Of a DNA stretch of 62,000 nt, positions 48,483 through 61,433 are shown piece after piece (the stretch's first letter is position 1; each line of letters begins with the position of its first letter). The stretch comes from Adiantum capillus-veneris. Taxonomy: Eukaryota > Streptophyta > Polypodiopsida > Polypodiales > Pteridaceae. The stretch spans positions 30,861,209 through 30,923,208 of the forward strand of contig CM043971.1 of the NCBI GenBank assembly GCA_014529385.2, given 5' to 3'. The translations under genes and the position numbers were made by a program. The notes under the pieces were generated by a model, which did not search any database, was not told the origin of the DNA, and saw nothing but the letters and a program-made list of their open reading frames with translations.

Positions 48483-51400
48483 TCATTCTGGCAGATTATC
48501 TTCATCCATTGCATCTTCATCTACAAGTGTCAATTCTGGCTCGTCTGCGTCATCCCTCGTATATCTGTCAGCTTCCTCTGCCATACCTTCGTCCATCTCA
48601 TCTAATGTCACAGTAGTATGGACGTCGTCTGACCGACTTTCCTCCAGGAGATCTTGCCCTTCAAATACTTGTTTATTTCTTGGAGCAACCTGAACCACAA
48701 ACCACCATTGTCGCTCTCGAGGGTCCGGTACAAAGACCACTTGCTCACAATGTTCGGGGAGAGCAAATGTGTCGCTCGCATCTATCCAAGTCTTTGTAGA
48801 ATCTATTTGCACAAGCTTGTTTCCATCTCTGCGTACCGTTGCATTGCGACCAGAAGTAATCACCTTGAACCACTTCACATCCAACAAAAACATCTCAAAC
48901 CGCCTGAAGCTTACTTTCAGGATATCTGACACCAGACCACAGTAATCCAGGTTGCTAGTGCTCTCATTCGTGTCTCTAGCACTGGCCCTGCTCTTTTGCA
49001 TGAAACTAACCATTACCCCACTGTCAAACGTGTTTCTTCTGCTGTCAATTTGTTGTGTTCTGAAATGCTTTCCATGCAACCACAGTGCCATGTCTGTATG
49101 ATACTTCCAGTCACATCCAATAGCCAGCTCTTCCTCTTCTAGAGATATGGGTTCTCCGATCTGTCGAGCTGCTCTCACTGTCTTGTCCAACCATGCCATT
49201 GTAGGGAATTCAGGTAGAGGAGCGAGATAGTCTGGCAAGGGTAAGCCTCTAGTCGTTCGACTTCGCCTGAAATCCTGTCGCTCTAGATTGCATCTCTCTT
49301 TCTCTTCTTCGTACCTTTCAAGCCATTTTTGCATCGAAGCTGAATTTAGTATACAGAACTTCATGATCTTTTCTCGCATGGCCAGGTTCATTTTCTTCGG
49401 CACCCCTTGCCCTTGCGGCTCCTCTCCCACCAGTCTTGCATCCTCCTCATCGCTCCACAGTCGAGGAATTTCTGGGTCAAAAACGGATAGAAATTCGGTC
49501 GTCAATACAAGAGACTCTTGCACCAGCCATCCTTCTGCCATGCTCCCCTCTGGACGTGCTTTTTGGCGAACAAAACCCTTAAGTGTTTTCATGAACCGCT
49601 CTAGAAAGAACATCCAATGGCTGTGGACTGTACCTGCCACTGCAACCTCATCTACTACATGGACGAGCAAGTGCATTTGGATAGTTAGGCAGCTCGTGGG
49701 TAGATACTTCTCAATCATGCAAACTGCCTCAATGGAGTTAGCCCTTGCGACTGCAATAGATTCCTCCCGTATCTCCTTGGAAGAGATCCACCGCACTAGC
49801 TTTGAAATCTTGTATATGCAGGTCCGCACTTCCTCCGTTAAACACCCCTTGATCGCAATTGGAAGAATGAATTGCAAGAACTTATGCCAGTCGTGCGATT
49901 TCAACCCTGACAGTTGATTGTCACGGGTGAATGCTATCTTGAGACATCGCATATATCCTGCTGGCGTCCTGAACTCTGAAATCACCCTTTTCACTTGTCG
50001 CTCTTCGTTTTTTAGCAATACCCATGGCGCTCTTGGAAGTTTTGTTTGACCAGCTGCATTGGTGAAAGGCCACAGCTCTGGCATCTTTCCAACCGACTGC
50101 AAATCATCTCGTGAAGCTCGATTGTCTTTCATTCCCATGATTGTCTTCCACAGGAGCTCTCCCACATTCTTGAATATATGCATTGGATCCAGCAAATGGT
50201 TAATTAGTAGATCACCTCAGTACGGCAACGTATGGAGAATGGACAAACGTTTCATTCTTGGAACAGGTTGCCCCTCATGTTGCTCCCATCGGCGACGCCA
50301 CTCTTGTACATGCATAGGACGACATTCGACACGACCAAGCTGGCCTTCGCGCAAGTGATGGCCATCTGGAAGATAACGGTGGTGGCCTTGATAAATTGTC
50401 TTTCGAAGAGAGGTAGAATAGCGCACATCCAAAGACTGCCCGCAAATTGGACATGCATTGTATCCCGAAGTTGTTAGTCCTGCATATATCAAAGCATGAA
50501 TCAGGCCAAGGCAAAGGGCTTACGAATAGCGAGAATTTTGTAAATCAATAACCATTACCAGAAGCTTCTCCGTATCCTGGCCAATCATGCATAGTCCACA
50601 TAAGAAGTCCATGGATCCTTGCATGCTGTTGTCCTACTGGTTCAACCGCATCTGCTATGTCAATCCCATGCCATAACTCCTGGAGCTCGTCAACTAGTGG
50701 AGCCAGATAAACATCCATGTTTTTTGCCTTGAACTTACCAGGTACAATCAAGCTTAAAATCAAATGACCCTTCTTGATAGCAAGCCACGGAGGGAGGTTG
50801 TAATTGATAAGGCACAAAGGCCAAGTGCTCCATGACGAGCTTCTCAAGCCAAATGGATTGACTCCATCCATTGCCATGCCCAAAGGAAAATTGTGTGGTT
50901 CACTCTTAAAATGTGTCCAGGTACCTTCAATGTGCGTCCAAGCCTTTGAATCAGCGGGCGCCCTAAATGTTGCGTCACTGGATCTATTCGTAGAATGCCA
51001 CCGCATCAACTTTGCAATGGAACCACAACGAAACATGCTTTTTATCCTAGGAATAATAGGGAAATGCCGCAACACTTTAGCTGGCACTGTCTCACCAACT
51101 GCATCTTGTTTGTAGCGCATTGCTCCGCACTTAGGACACGACAGACAATCTGCGAATTCATTGCGAAAAAGAATGCAATCATTTGGACATGCATGAATCT
51201 TGTTGTAGTCCAAGCCAACTGAGGTCAGAAGATGCTTTGCATCTGGCCTGGAGGGGGGCATTTCATTGCCAGCCAGGAGAAGTTGCTCCCGCAATAACCT
51301 ATTTAAGCCACATTAAATTAAAAAGCTCTCCGAGCACATCACCGTTGCAATCGGAAAATCTCTTTTGTAAATTATGTACCTAAACAAAGCAGTGACGCTT

Positions 51401-51904
51401 GCATCTGACCACCCATACACTGACTGAAGATTCAAAAATGCCAGACAAGTACGAAGCACATATATTTGGCGCCTTCATAGATTGGTTGATGTGCCAACTT
51501 CCTCAACATGTCTTCAGGAGATAGGCGCACGGCTTCTGGTGCTGCTTTGTTCGCATTCTCCTCGCTTGTTTGGAAGAAGGCATCCAGCATCTCCTCCATG
51601 CCGTCGTCTTCTGTCTGTAAGCCCTTTTCTGCTTCCATCCGTGGCTCTATATTGGTCGGACCTTCACGCATAATCTTTTTTTTCTCTCTCTCTCTCTCTC
51701 TCTCTCAGATGTAGGTGCTATGTCGCGGAAATCAATGCCCGTTCCGTAGGAGTCGTATCGCAGATTCTGTACGGTTTCTCTAGCAAACTCTCCGTACTTG
51801 TGCACATGCTCATTACATATCCTTCGCTTGCGCAAGATTTGATACTTGTAGAGCGTGCACAAGCATGCAATCTTTTCCTCCATGTTAGTTGATGACGTTG
51901 CCAT
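48483..51904 (-). pseudogene. CACTA TNP2-type transposase gene, nearly intact
   Basis: Minus strand, domains in order. Transposase_21 core: HACPNDCILFRNEFADCLSC near 51190-51130, MAMDGVNPFG near 50875, LMWTMHDWPGYGEASG near 50600, LLDPMHIFKNVGELLWK near 50195. DUF4218: IQMHLLVHVVDEV and VHSHWMFFLERFMKTLKGFV, near 49680-49580. DUF4216: YCGLVSDILKVSF near 48930 to WWFVVQVAP near 48690. Two short canonical introns are visible, 51299-51379 (81 bp) and 50480-50558 (79 bp), each restoring the frame. Breaks: an in-frame TGA at 50217-50219, probably replacing Trp, and a frame change near 51465. The 5' part (51647-51904) is uncertain; an (AG)n tract lies in it. It would catalyse excision and insertion of the CACTA element. 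Confidence 0.88.
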
Positions 51905-51925
51905 CTACAATGATTATGAATGTTG

Positions 51926-51929
<4 letters not shown>

Positions 51930-51983
<54 letters not shown>
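51930..51983. repeat. (AT)n microsatellite
   Basis: 27 AT units upstream of the TNP2-type gene. Confidence 0.95.
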
Positions 51984-51984
<1 letters not shown>

Positions 51985-52436
51985 TCCTCACAATGTAAAC
52001 TACCTCGCATTCTCTAGTCTTGCCCAATCTCCGTACACCTCAGTCCAGAGGTGTACGGAGATCAGGACCACCGGGCCAAAATCTCGTCTTTATTGGTCAA
52101 ATCCTATATGGGTAGACACATACGTGCACTCCCAGGTGTACATGGCAATGCATGTAGCAGACAAAACCCCTTTGCCTCTTTTAGTTCCATAGTTTTTTCT
52201 CTGTCTACGAACCCACCTGCCTCCATTCCGAGGTAGCCTGTCAGAGAAAGCTTTCCAATGCCGCACTTGATGAAAGCACAAGCCATGGAAGTTCTCAGCC
52301 CAATGAAAGTTTTCTACCTGATTGTAAACCGGACGGGGCCTCCATGTCCAAGCCAGAAGATAATGTGGAGATGGATGAGCAACTTGAGAAAGATTCAGAA
52401 GCCTTGCATGGTTCTTGCTAAAAAAAGCGATCTTGA
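51984..52436. other. CACTA 5' flank of TNP2, no gene recognised
   Basis: Mixed sequence, probably promoter or 5' untranslated region of the TNP2-type gene. No domain seen. Confidence 0.4.
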
Positions 52437-52572
52437 TCTCTCTTTCTCTCTCGATCTCACTCTCGCTATCTCTCTTTCTCTCTCTCTCTCTCGATCTCGC
52501 TCTCGCTATCTCTCTTTCTCTCTCTATTTCCTTATTTTCCTATCTCTCTCTCTGTCTCGCTCTTCACTTCCC

Positions 52573-52633
<61 letters not shown>

Positions 52634-52660
52634 CTCTACTTCCCTATCTCTCTACTGATC
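52437..52660. repeat. (TC)n-rich microsatellite block
   Basis: Interrupted (TC)n with CTCGCT variants over about 220 bases. Confidence 0.95.
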
Positions 52661-53091
52661 GAACGAGCGACTGAGTTAGGGAGATCTAGATGTCCTCGAC
52701 TGCGGAGGACTACACAACATCGACAGAGGCTGCATCAGAGGATCTAGCTAGGTCACTTTGGCTCGACATGCATAACGCTCGGTCAGACTACTGACCACGG
52801 AGGAGATTGATGAGATTCGTCAGTGACAGCTGCTGGATCTCTTATGATCTACCTATCCCAGCTAGCTGGTTTAACCGTTTAGTCCATACCCAGTAGTTTA
52901 GGATTCCATAATATTTTATTTTGTCATCTTCTTACTCTGACTTTGTATCAGATCCATCACATTGTAACTTTCTTGTCTCATGTCTCATAGGTCACTTTGG
53001 CCTTTCGAAGACGTTAATATAACATTTCATTTCATTTCTCTCTTTAATTATTTTTCTTTAATTTTAATTTCCTAAGCATACATTGATTCTC
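52661..53091. other. CACTA right-side spacer, no gene recognised
   Basis: No supported feature; AT-rich towards 53050. Confidence 0.4.
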
Positions 53092-53659
<568 letters not shown>

Positions 53660-53667
53660 GCATAATA

Positions 53668-53777
53668 CCTGCGCAAGTATATCGACGTACATTGGGACGC
53701 GTATATCGACGCGTATAGCGATGCCCGCTAATTTTGTCGATATACACGCGTCGATATCTCCATGTTGTGTTGTAGTG
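53668..53777. promoter_or_regulatory. CACTA right terminal and subterminal repeats
   Basis: Several TATATCGACG/CGTATATCGACGCG copies, ending in TGTTGTAGTG. Confidence 0.85.
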
Positions 53778-54002
53778 AATCTCAAGGGCCATAGGATTCC
53801 CTATGTTCCCTAGGGTCACAAGGTGCCCTACATTCCATCTGAAACAATGAGGGCACCTTGTGGCCTTCCGGTCATAGGATCTCTATATAGAGCATAGAGA
53901 GCTTCTTACTACCATAGAGGGAACCCTATGGCCTTCAGACCACAGGGTGTCAATATAGAGAAAACAAAGGTTCTTACTAGCATAGAGGGGACCGTATGGC
54001 CT
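53778..54002. repeat. Minisatellite array 2 (right piece)
   Basis: Resumes array 2 after the CACTA TSD ('aatctcaagggccatagg'). Units degenerate and stop at the start of the gypsy F LTR. Confidence 0.85.
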
Positions 54003-54392
54003 TGTTACAGCATTAGCCGCACATGCGGTCCTGCGGAGGTCTAGACACTGCGGATCAGGGGTATGCGGTATGCGGCGACCGTAGCGGCAGTTCTTCACAG
54101 GATATCATGGGATAGAGTGTGTGCACCGTTCCCGATCTACGCTGGAGCAGCGGTTGTATATGGAGGGGCATACCTGTCTTTTGATGTAACTTAACCAATC
54201 TCTATGATATTCAGGGAATCTACTGTTGTAACTCTATGTCTGGATATACATGAATGAAGCAAGAGGTGTTCTGGGCTTGTGTACTGTGTACTTCCTTCTC
54301 TTGTCATTCTATATGTTGATGTTCATATAATGTAGTTGCGGGTAATCATTCCCGTAATGCCTATTGCTCCTGTGCGGGCAATAGCCATTACA
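54003..54392 (+). repeat. Gypsy element F 5' LTR
   Basis: 390 bp, TGTTACAGCATTAGCCGC to AATAGCCATTACA, followed by a candidate primer site TGGCGACCACAATGCG at 54395. No 3' LTR was found. The CG-rich first part (GCGGT repeats) differs from all other LTRs here. Confidence 0.72.
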
Positions 54393-54436
54393 TCTGGCGA
54401 CCACAATGCGTGATGGACGGCCTGCGATGAATATGC

Positions 54437-55378
54437 ATGCGCACTAGGTCGCAGGGTCTGCCTGACCTTGTGGTTCCAATTGTAGGAAGACGTCGGAGGA
54501 GAGGCGGTTCAGATGAATTTGTTTTTTCTTCACCGCAGATTGAGGAATCTATATCTCCATCACCAAGCCCGGCGTGTGGTAGGCGGTTGCGGCGAGCGAG
54601 ACGTACTCGGCACAGCCAGTCATGTCCTCCTGTCGTACGTTCACCCTCACCGACACAGGTTGCTCCACCATTGTCTCCGGTAAGCAGTCCGGGGGTATCT
54701 CCGCCACTGTCTCCACCTCCTAGTGCTCCTCAGCTTTTTCTGGGAGGAGGAGGAGCAATTGGGCAAGGGGTGATGGCTCATCCTCAGATTAAGTATAGTC
54801 GGTTTCTAGGTCTTTTGAGTGAAGACCCTGATGCACATTTCCGCCAATGCAATAAAGCTTATGGATTGAATCATCCTAGGGTGGTGATTCCTCTCCATCA
54901 ACAATCAGTGTTTGAATCTACACTCTCAAGGAAAGCTGCGAAATGGTTGTCCGAATACCCTGATGATCATTTCCAGACGTATGTTGACGGATCCATAGCG
55001 TTTCTACGAAGGTTTCGAATGGAAAAGACAGTCTCTGAACATTTGGAGAAGCTTCGAACGCTCCGACAGAAGTCATTGCCAGTGGAGGATTACGTTGCAA
55101 AATTTCGGATGCTTTTGCAAAGGGTACCTCAGGCACAAAGGCCGGCAACCAAAGTGCTGAATGATTATTTTTTTCGGGGGCTCAACAAGGATCTTAGAAC
55201 GGCTATGGCAACAATGGATAAGGTAACTACTCCACTGGATAATGTAATCGCTAGGGCTGTAGTAGCAAGCGAGGCTTTAGAGTATACGGAATCTCCAAAG
55301 AAGTCAAAGAAAAAAGACAGGAAGAAATCTCATCGCAAGTCGCAAGACAGTGGCAGTGATGAGTGTCATAACACGTGA
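54437..55378 (+). CDS. Gypsy F gag (capsid-type protein), frame open
   Basis: 313 residues, open from ATG to stop. The N-terminal half is Arg/Pro/Ser-rich (RRRRRGG; PPLSPVSSPGVSPPLSPPPS). Residues about 130-270 form a Ty3/gypsy gag domain (YPDDHFQTYVDGSIAFLRRF, VEDYVAKFRMLLQRV, DYFFRGLNKDLRTAMATMDK). The tail is Lys/Ser-rich (KKSKKKDRKKSHRKS). The stop may be artificial, because F ends here at the junction with copia E1 (about 55374-55380), so pol is missing. It starts 44 bases after the LTR. Among the more intact gag frames in the window. Confidence 0.75.
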   Translation: MRTRSQGLPDLVVPIVGRRRRRGGSDEFVFSSPQIEESISPSPSPACGRRLRRARRTRHSQSCPPVVRSPSPTQVAPPLSPVSSPGVSPPLSPPPSAPQLFLGGGGAIGQGVMAHPQIKYSRFLGLLSEDPDAHFRQCNKAYGLNHPRVVIPLHQQSVFESTLSRKAAKWLSEYPDDHFQTYVDGSIAFLRRFRMEKTVSEHLEKLRTLRQKSLPVEDYVAKFRMLLQRVPQAQRPATKVLNDYFFRGLNKDLRTAMATMDKVTTPLDNVIARAVVASEALEYTESPKKSKKKDRKKSHRKSQDSGSDECHNT

Positions 55379-55860
55379 GTGTGATTTACATGCTCTTTCA
55401 AAATCAGATTGGGTTGGTTGTTATGACACGTGAGTGTCCACGAGTAGTTTTTGTTTCATGCTTGGCAGTTCATGTATTTCATGGTTAAGCAAGAAGCAAC
55501 CTAATGTGGCCACTTCTAGTTGTGAGGCTGAGTACAAGGTAGTCTTCAAAGCTACGGATGAGTGTGCATGACTCATACGCCTTATGGCTGATTTGGGTGT
55601 TGGACAAGACATTGCCAACATAATCTACACTGACAATCAGAGCACATTGGAAATTGCAAGGAACCTAGTTTATCATGCTCGCACAAAGCACATTGAGGTG
55701 CATTACCACTATGTCAAGGAGAGGCTCTCAATAGGAGAGGTCAGCTTGTCTTATGTGCCAACACAGGACAACCTTGAAGATCTTTTTACAAAGGCATTGT
55801 CTCATGAGAAGTTTGAAGCTTTCCACAAAGCTTTGGGCTTGCTTCCCTTTGTGGACTGAT
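55379..55860 (+). pseudogene. E1 RNase H domain (copia)
   Basis: 3' end of E1 pol: CFMLGSSCISWLSKKQPNVA near 55450, ADLGVGQDIANIIYTDNQST near 55587, and a normal C-terminus ending LLPFVD at 55857. In-frame stops lie near 55430 and 55568. The preceding RT and integrase of E1 are missing. Confidence 0.85.
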
Positions 55861-56135
55861 CCTGTCCTCAAGGCATGGCACTTCCCTTAACTCTTCGTGT
55901 CAGCCCTTGTTCACCACATCACTCCCAGGGGAGATTTGTTACCATATACATGTGGTACTGATGTGTGTTAACACACTAGGACAGTTGAGGCATTTTTTCC
56001 TTCTTTAGGAGGTTTTTTACCCCGTGCATTCTATATACGCCCATGACTCTAGGGTTGATCCTGTCCTCAAAGCATGGCACTTCCCTTTACTCTTTGTGTC
56101 AGCCTTCGTTCACCACATCACTCCTAGGGGGGATT
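55858..56135 (+). repeat. 198-bp tandem duplication with partial LTR at the E1 3' end
   Basis: TGATCCTGTCCTCAA occurs at 55858 and 56056. The duplicated unit holds the post-pol spacer, the polypurine tract and the first about 119 bp of the LTR (55937-56055). The element therefore has two PPT-LTR junctions. Confidence 0.85.
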
Positions 56136-56359
56136 TGTTACCATATACATGTGGTACCAATGTGTGTGAACACACTAGGACCGCTAATGCATTCTTTCCC
56201 TCTTTAGGAGGTTTTTTCCCCGTGCATTGCATATACACCCATCACTCTAGGGCTATCGATATTTCATTTGCACACTAAGTTATACACTCTGTTGTGTATC
56301 TTGAGCTTCCTTCATCTTCTCCAACTTGTGTGCGTCTCCCTGCAGCCCTAATTTGAACA
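56136..56359 (+). repeat. E1 3' LTR
   Basis: 224 bp, TGTTACCATATACATGTGG to CCCTAATTTGAACA, followed by the TSD ATCTT. Confidence 0.88.
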
Positions 56360-59300
56360 ATCTTCACAATCCTTAGCCAAATCTTTAGTTATTGGAGGAT
56401 TCCCTATTTCGCTCTTTCCATTTCCCTCTGGGTTATAGGCAGGATTTAAAGCTAATTTGATATCCATCCTAGAGAAGAATTCCCTTGCTTTGTTAGCATC
56501 AAATTCTCCTCTATCTGTAGTTACCTTTCCCACACATCCATAATGGCAAATCACATCTTCAAGAAGGAATTTACATATAGCTTATGTATTCTTTGTCCGC
56601 AATGTACACCCTTCAACTTGATTAGAAAAATCTTCTCTTGCAAGTACCAAATACCTCATTTGCCAAAGTCCCAAAGGCATTGTGAACAAGTGCACAACCA
56701 ATTTGAAATGTATGGCCAATGGATAAGTAGGATGTAGCTTATCACCATGCTATACATCTGAATAAATTTGGCATGTCACATAAGAATCCACAAACTCAAC
56801 CACATCCTTAAATATCCATTTCCATCAATATCTTTCTTTTACTTTGGCAAATATTGCCCATTCCTGTCCACAAACTTTCATAGAATTGCTTGATGATCTC
56901 TTGTTGAGTAGCCTTATTGCACACTACCCGCAATGGTGTTCCATTTCTTTGTTTAGGATGCTTCCATAAATAGCCATCCTTCAAGAAGTAAGCATATTCT
57001 TTTTTTCTTACCCTCTTAAATCTTGCTTAGTCCAATCATCCTGTTTTTCCAAGGTACTTAAGTATTGACCTATCAAGAGCCATTCATCCTTGTATAGCTC
57101 CTCTAAAAAGGATTCGAGTGAAGACATAAAACATGCATGATTACTCTTTGCATGAGAAACAATGTAAAACTTTGTGCTTACATCATCTCCTTCAACAATC
57201 ATGTCCAATTCATCTTCATACCTTGCCCTAGATAGCATATCTTCCATTGGATTGTCTTTCCATGCAATATACTTGAACTCGGGATTCAAGTAATTTTTAA
57301 GGCTATCCATCACAACACAGAAATGTTAGGAATTGAACAATTTGTAATCATTCCAAGAAGAGTCAAACAATCATTTTTCACAACCACTAATGCCCCTATC
57401 AAGTACTCCTTGTCACACCTCAATAATGCGACCACTCCTTATAATTCCCTTTTGACCTGCACATGATCTCGTCGGTGAGAAATTATAACCTTATCCCCAA
57501 ACCTCACCACATACCTTCATCCCTCGTCATCATATTTTCATATTGCCCATCCTATCCCTGTAGGACTTGTGTCCATTTCCACAATGACAGATCTTTTACA
57601 TGCATAGTCTACCTTTCTCAAGGTTGGTGAAGATGAAATGAGTAGCTTCTTTAGCTTCCTCATGGATTTTGTGTGCTCTTATTCCCATTGAAACTTTTGA
57701 TTCTTTCTCAACAAACTATAAAGAGAATCTACTACATATGCATAATGTGCTATCCAAATAAGATAGAAGACGCAAGGACCAAGAAATCTTTGAACTTCAG
57801 TGACAGTTGTACATGTTTTTGATTGCATCCATTTTATTTGGACAAGGCCTTCTACCATAAGGACCGCACATATGCCCCACAATCAGCAATTCATTAACTC
57901 CAAATACATATTTTTTTCCTGATAGGGTAAGATTAACTTATTCCAACCTTGACAAAATCTTCTCACATTCTTTGATATGGTATGTAATAAACTTATGGCA
58001 CCGCCTCAAATCCATAGCTTCATCTTTGTCATTGTCTTCACATCCTTTGACGGGTACATCATCAAGAAATGTCATTGTGATTTGATCTATGAAGTCACAT
58101 AGAACCTTGTTCATCCCGTTCATCATATGTGCAACTGAATTTGTTGCTGCTTGAGGTAAGGTACACATACTTACAAGTCCCAAAGGGGTTTTCATGGCTG
58201 TTAAATCTCTACTCTCAACATCTAGTTGAAATTGATCATAAATAGAATAAAGATCTCCCATTGAGTAAATTTAACTTCCTTCAAACACCTCTATAAATTC
58301 ACCGACAATTGGACCTATAGTCCTAATGGTAACCTTGTTTATAGGTTGCATGTCTTGTATGAATCGCGAAGCTCGATTCCTCTTAGGCACAGTCAACCAT
58401 CTCTTTGAATATGGTGCACAAGAAGTCTCCAAAATACCCATGATAATCTTCTCATTGAGTAGTTCACCAAACGTACTTTCGAAACCGGGATTGGACGTAG
58501 ATTCCAAGGTACATGAGGGAAAGTGAAGATCACCATAGGTGCAACAACACTAGGATCAACACACCCTAACTCATATTGTTGGAAAGCAAAATCTTTACCA
58601 TGTCTTGAAAGCATTTCATTAAAACTCTTCTTCTTTTTCTCTATAAAAAATCAGAGATTTTCCATTGTGAACTTGTGTCTAGTTCTTTTTGGATCCCTGA
58701 GATTTGGTTGTTTGTTCTAGCTTTTTCTTGCAATATGATAGTAAAGGTAAGGCCACTGGTCTCACTTTCTTTGCCAAAGTCTTGTACTTGGTCTCTACCT
58801 ACACTTCCGGTCCTTCATTTCAATTGAAATCTTTCTGTTCTTCAAAAGCCTCAATCACTTCATACATTTTCATTGAGCACACTTCCACAACTTGGATTCC
58901 ATATTGCATGCTAGAAGCCATTATGGCCTCAAGCTCAAGCATAGTATCTACATGAGAATCTTATTCAAAAAAACTGCATTGACTATCCTCTATGAAACCA
59001 TTCTCCTTCATGTATTTTTTGCACATTATATACATATTGTTGTGCACTTCTTTTCATATCCTCAAGCTTTATAAAACATTCTGACCCATGCTCTGTTAAT
59101 CCCTGAAAATCTGTAAAAAAAATATTTTTCTCATTTTTGTTCAGGCGAGAACCTTTTTCCTTTTGTACCATTGCAATCCTGCTTTACAATATTACATGGC
59201 CAAAATCCCTTGTCTCCCTATAGTCTTTGAACTCTTTGTTTGCCTTTAGTAGAGGATACTCATGAAGACTATCATGATCCTCTCATGATTCGCTCACATA

Positions 59301-59684
59301 GTCAAGAAATGCACAACTCTCTTTCTATCTTTGCTTTTTATCATGGCATAAGAAAAACCATCATCCAAGATCTTTGTTTTCATGCAAACGGGTGTGATGT
59401 ATTGTTGCCCAAGGATAAGAGGATAGGTAAAATCTTACACAAAGAAGTTTTTCTCATCTTTGACATTACCAACAAGCGCCATGTAGATCTCCTGATGAAT
59501 TGTTTGTTTCTCTAATCATCCAGCCACCATGGTCTATGTCTATCAACTACTTGCCCTTCATGTAAAGACTCTTGGACATAAGATTGATTTTGGATCCATG
59601 ATCTATCAATGCAGCACATGGCTCCTTAAGATCACCCACCTTGATGAAAGTTTTTGTTGTAGATCTTGCCCAATGACTTTTAGA

Positions 59685-59790
59685 GTAGTGGCTTTTATGG
59701 GAGGCTTTTAAAGTAGTGGCTTTTATGGGAGGCTTTTAAAGTAGTGGCTTTTATGGGAGGTTTCATCATCATCATCATCATCATCATCCA
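59685..59790. repeat. 27-28 bp tandem repeat plus (ATC)n
   Basis: Three copies of a unit starting AGTAGTGGCTTTTATGGGAG, then about eight ATC triplets, within the G gag-protease linker. Confidence 0.9.
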
Positions 59791-59839
59791 CAAATCTAGC
59801 ATGCATATCTCTTCCAAAAGACTGGTAGCATCCTACTCC

Positions 59840-60310
59840 ATTGTCATCATAGTCACTCTCTTGTACATATATCCCTTGTGCCTTCAATCACTCTCCTTCA
59901 TCCTGAGATTTTGGAAGAATAGAGTCGGGAAAAGTTTGCCTCTTTCTTTACTCAACTTTGCTATTTGAAATCCTCTCCTCCAGTACCTGCTTCAAGTTTT
60001 TGGTAGCTTCAATGTCAGATTGTAGTCTGTATGTAGGGACTTTTTCTTTTTCTTATCCTTGTTCTTCCACATTGTCATCACAGTCACTCTCTTGTACATG
60101 TATCCCTTGTGCCTTCAATGACTCTTCTTCACCCTCAGATTTTGGAGGAATAGAATCGGGCAAAGTTTGCCTCTTTCTTTACTCAACTTTGCTATTTGAA
60201 ATACTCTCCTCCAATACCTGCTCCAAGTTTTTGGTAGATTCAATGTCAGATTGTAGTCTGTATGTAGGCCTTTTGCTTTTTCTTATCCTTCTTCTTTCTT
60301 CTTTCCTGTA
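59840..60310. repeat. 235-bp tandem duplication in the G gag-protease linker
   Basis: CACTCTCTTGTACAT occurs about 235 bases apart (near 59850 and 60085), followed by matching sequence through 'gtagtctgtatgtagg'. Confidence 0.85.
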
Positions 60311-60593
60311 GATGCCTCCTCCATAGGAACCTCAGGAGGAGGAGACCTTTGGTGAATCCTCATAAGAAGGTCGCGGATCCTTCCTTCCTCCTGCTCTTGT
60401 AACCTAGTAGAGGGACCTACATCCCCATTCTCACATCTTTCCTTTTCTTCCACAATTGCTTCATTATTATGGAATTTTGCAAGATAGACATGCATTAATG
60501 AAGAGTCCACAAAATTCGTAAGGGCCTCCTCCTAGCCCTCACTCTTAACGAACAATCTAAACCATTGACGCAAAAAAAATAATTGTTCGGGAT

Positions 60594-60650
<57 letters not shown>
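60594..60650. repeat. (TC)n microsatellite
   Basis: About 28 TC units, at the break of the G gag region. Confidence 0.95.
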
Positions 60651-60652
<2 letters not shown>

Positions 60653-61110
60653 CAACTAGCTCTCCTCTGCATGTGTGTTTCAAGTTTGTACGCACCTTCG
60701 TCATGGAGTTAGGGCACAAGGGGAGAGTAGCCGTTAAGGTTGGAGCACAGTAACAGTGGGTTGAGATTCTCCATGCATAGTTGTGAGGTTCAAAGAATAG
60801 TGGAATAATGATTAGTTTTTTGACTGTGCAAGGCTATGGTTTCTCATTTAATGCTCTACTTTGGCATTGTGAGACTGAGTGGGCTTATATAGGATATGGG
60901 CACATGAGGCTTTGTTATGAGTTTTTGATAACTAAGCTAACTACAGACATAGTATTAAATGAATAACTAAGCCTCTTGCATGGTTCTGATGAGGCCTCTC
61001 AAAGGGGTGCTATATATATCTTGGGCTATAGAGAGACGGACGTCGTATTATTTATATCTTGGGCTATATATCACCTAAGATGGACGTCGTATTATTTATT
61101 TGGTAGAGTC
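60651..61110. other. Unassigned sequence between G and the second C LTR
   Basis: No gene recognised. It holds a TATATAGGATATGGG segment near 60891 and a near-tandem pair of about 55-bp units with CTTGGGCTATA and GACGTCGTATTATTTAT (61018-61098). Confidence 0.45.
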
Positions 61111-61351
61111 AGGTACGAGGCTTGTCGGTCCAATAGGAAAAGGGTAAAGAGTGATCGCCGATGTGAGGTGCACTCTAACTGGAACATTCAAGGGATTAGT
61201 TGGCTAAGCATGGGTACCCAATTGTGAATGGGGCGAGCTCATATAAAAGTCAACTAAACCTAAAATTCACTCATTCTCTCATTTGTGCAATTGAAGAGTG
61301 CTCTTGCTCCATCTCCATCTTCTTCTTCTTCATCTCCTTGTGTGTGTATGC

Positions 61352-61433
<82 letters not shown>

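Larger units (their letters stand above)
56360..60593 (-). pseudogene. Gypsy element G, gag to integrase (right piece)
   Basis: Minus strand, from right to left. Gag end: NFVDSSLMHVYLAKF near 60500 and SPPPEVPMEEASTGKKKEEG near 60350. Linker with a 235-bp duplication (about 59840-60310). Protease: ALIDHGSKINLMSKS near 59620. Reverse transcriptase: MLSRHGKDFAF near 58614, FIQDMQPINKVTIR near 58350, YDQFQLDVESRDLTAMKTPL near 58240, catalytic FLDD near 58060. RT thumb: VQRFLGPCVFYLIWIAHYAY near 57795. RNase H/zinc region: about 57313-56800. Integrase core: KVTTDRGEF and NPAYNPEGNGKSE, 56520-56420, up to the E1 insertion at 56360. Many stops and shifts. Order PR-RT-RH-IN and motif style place it in Ty3/gypsy. 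The gag 5' part is lost at the (TC)n tract near 60594. Confidence 0.85.
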
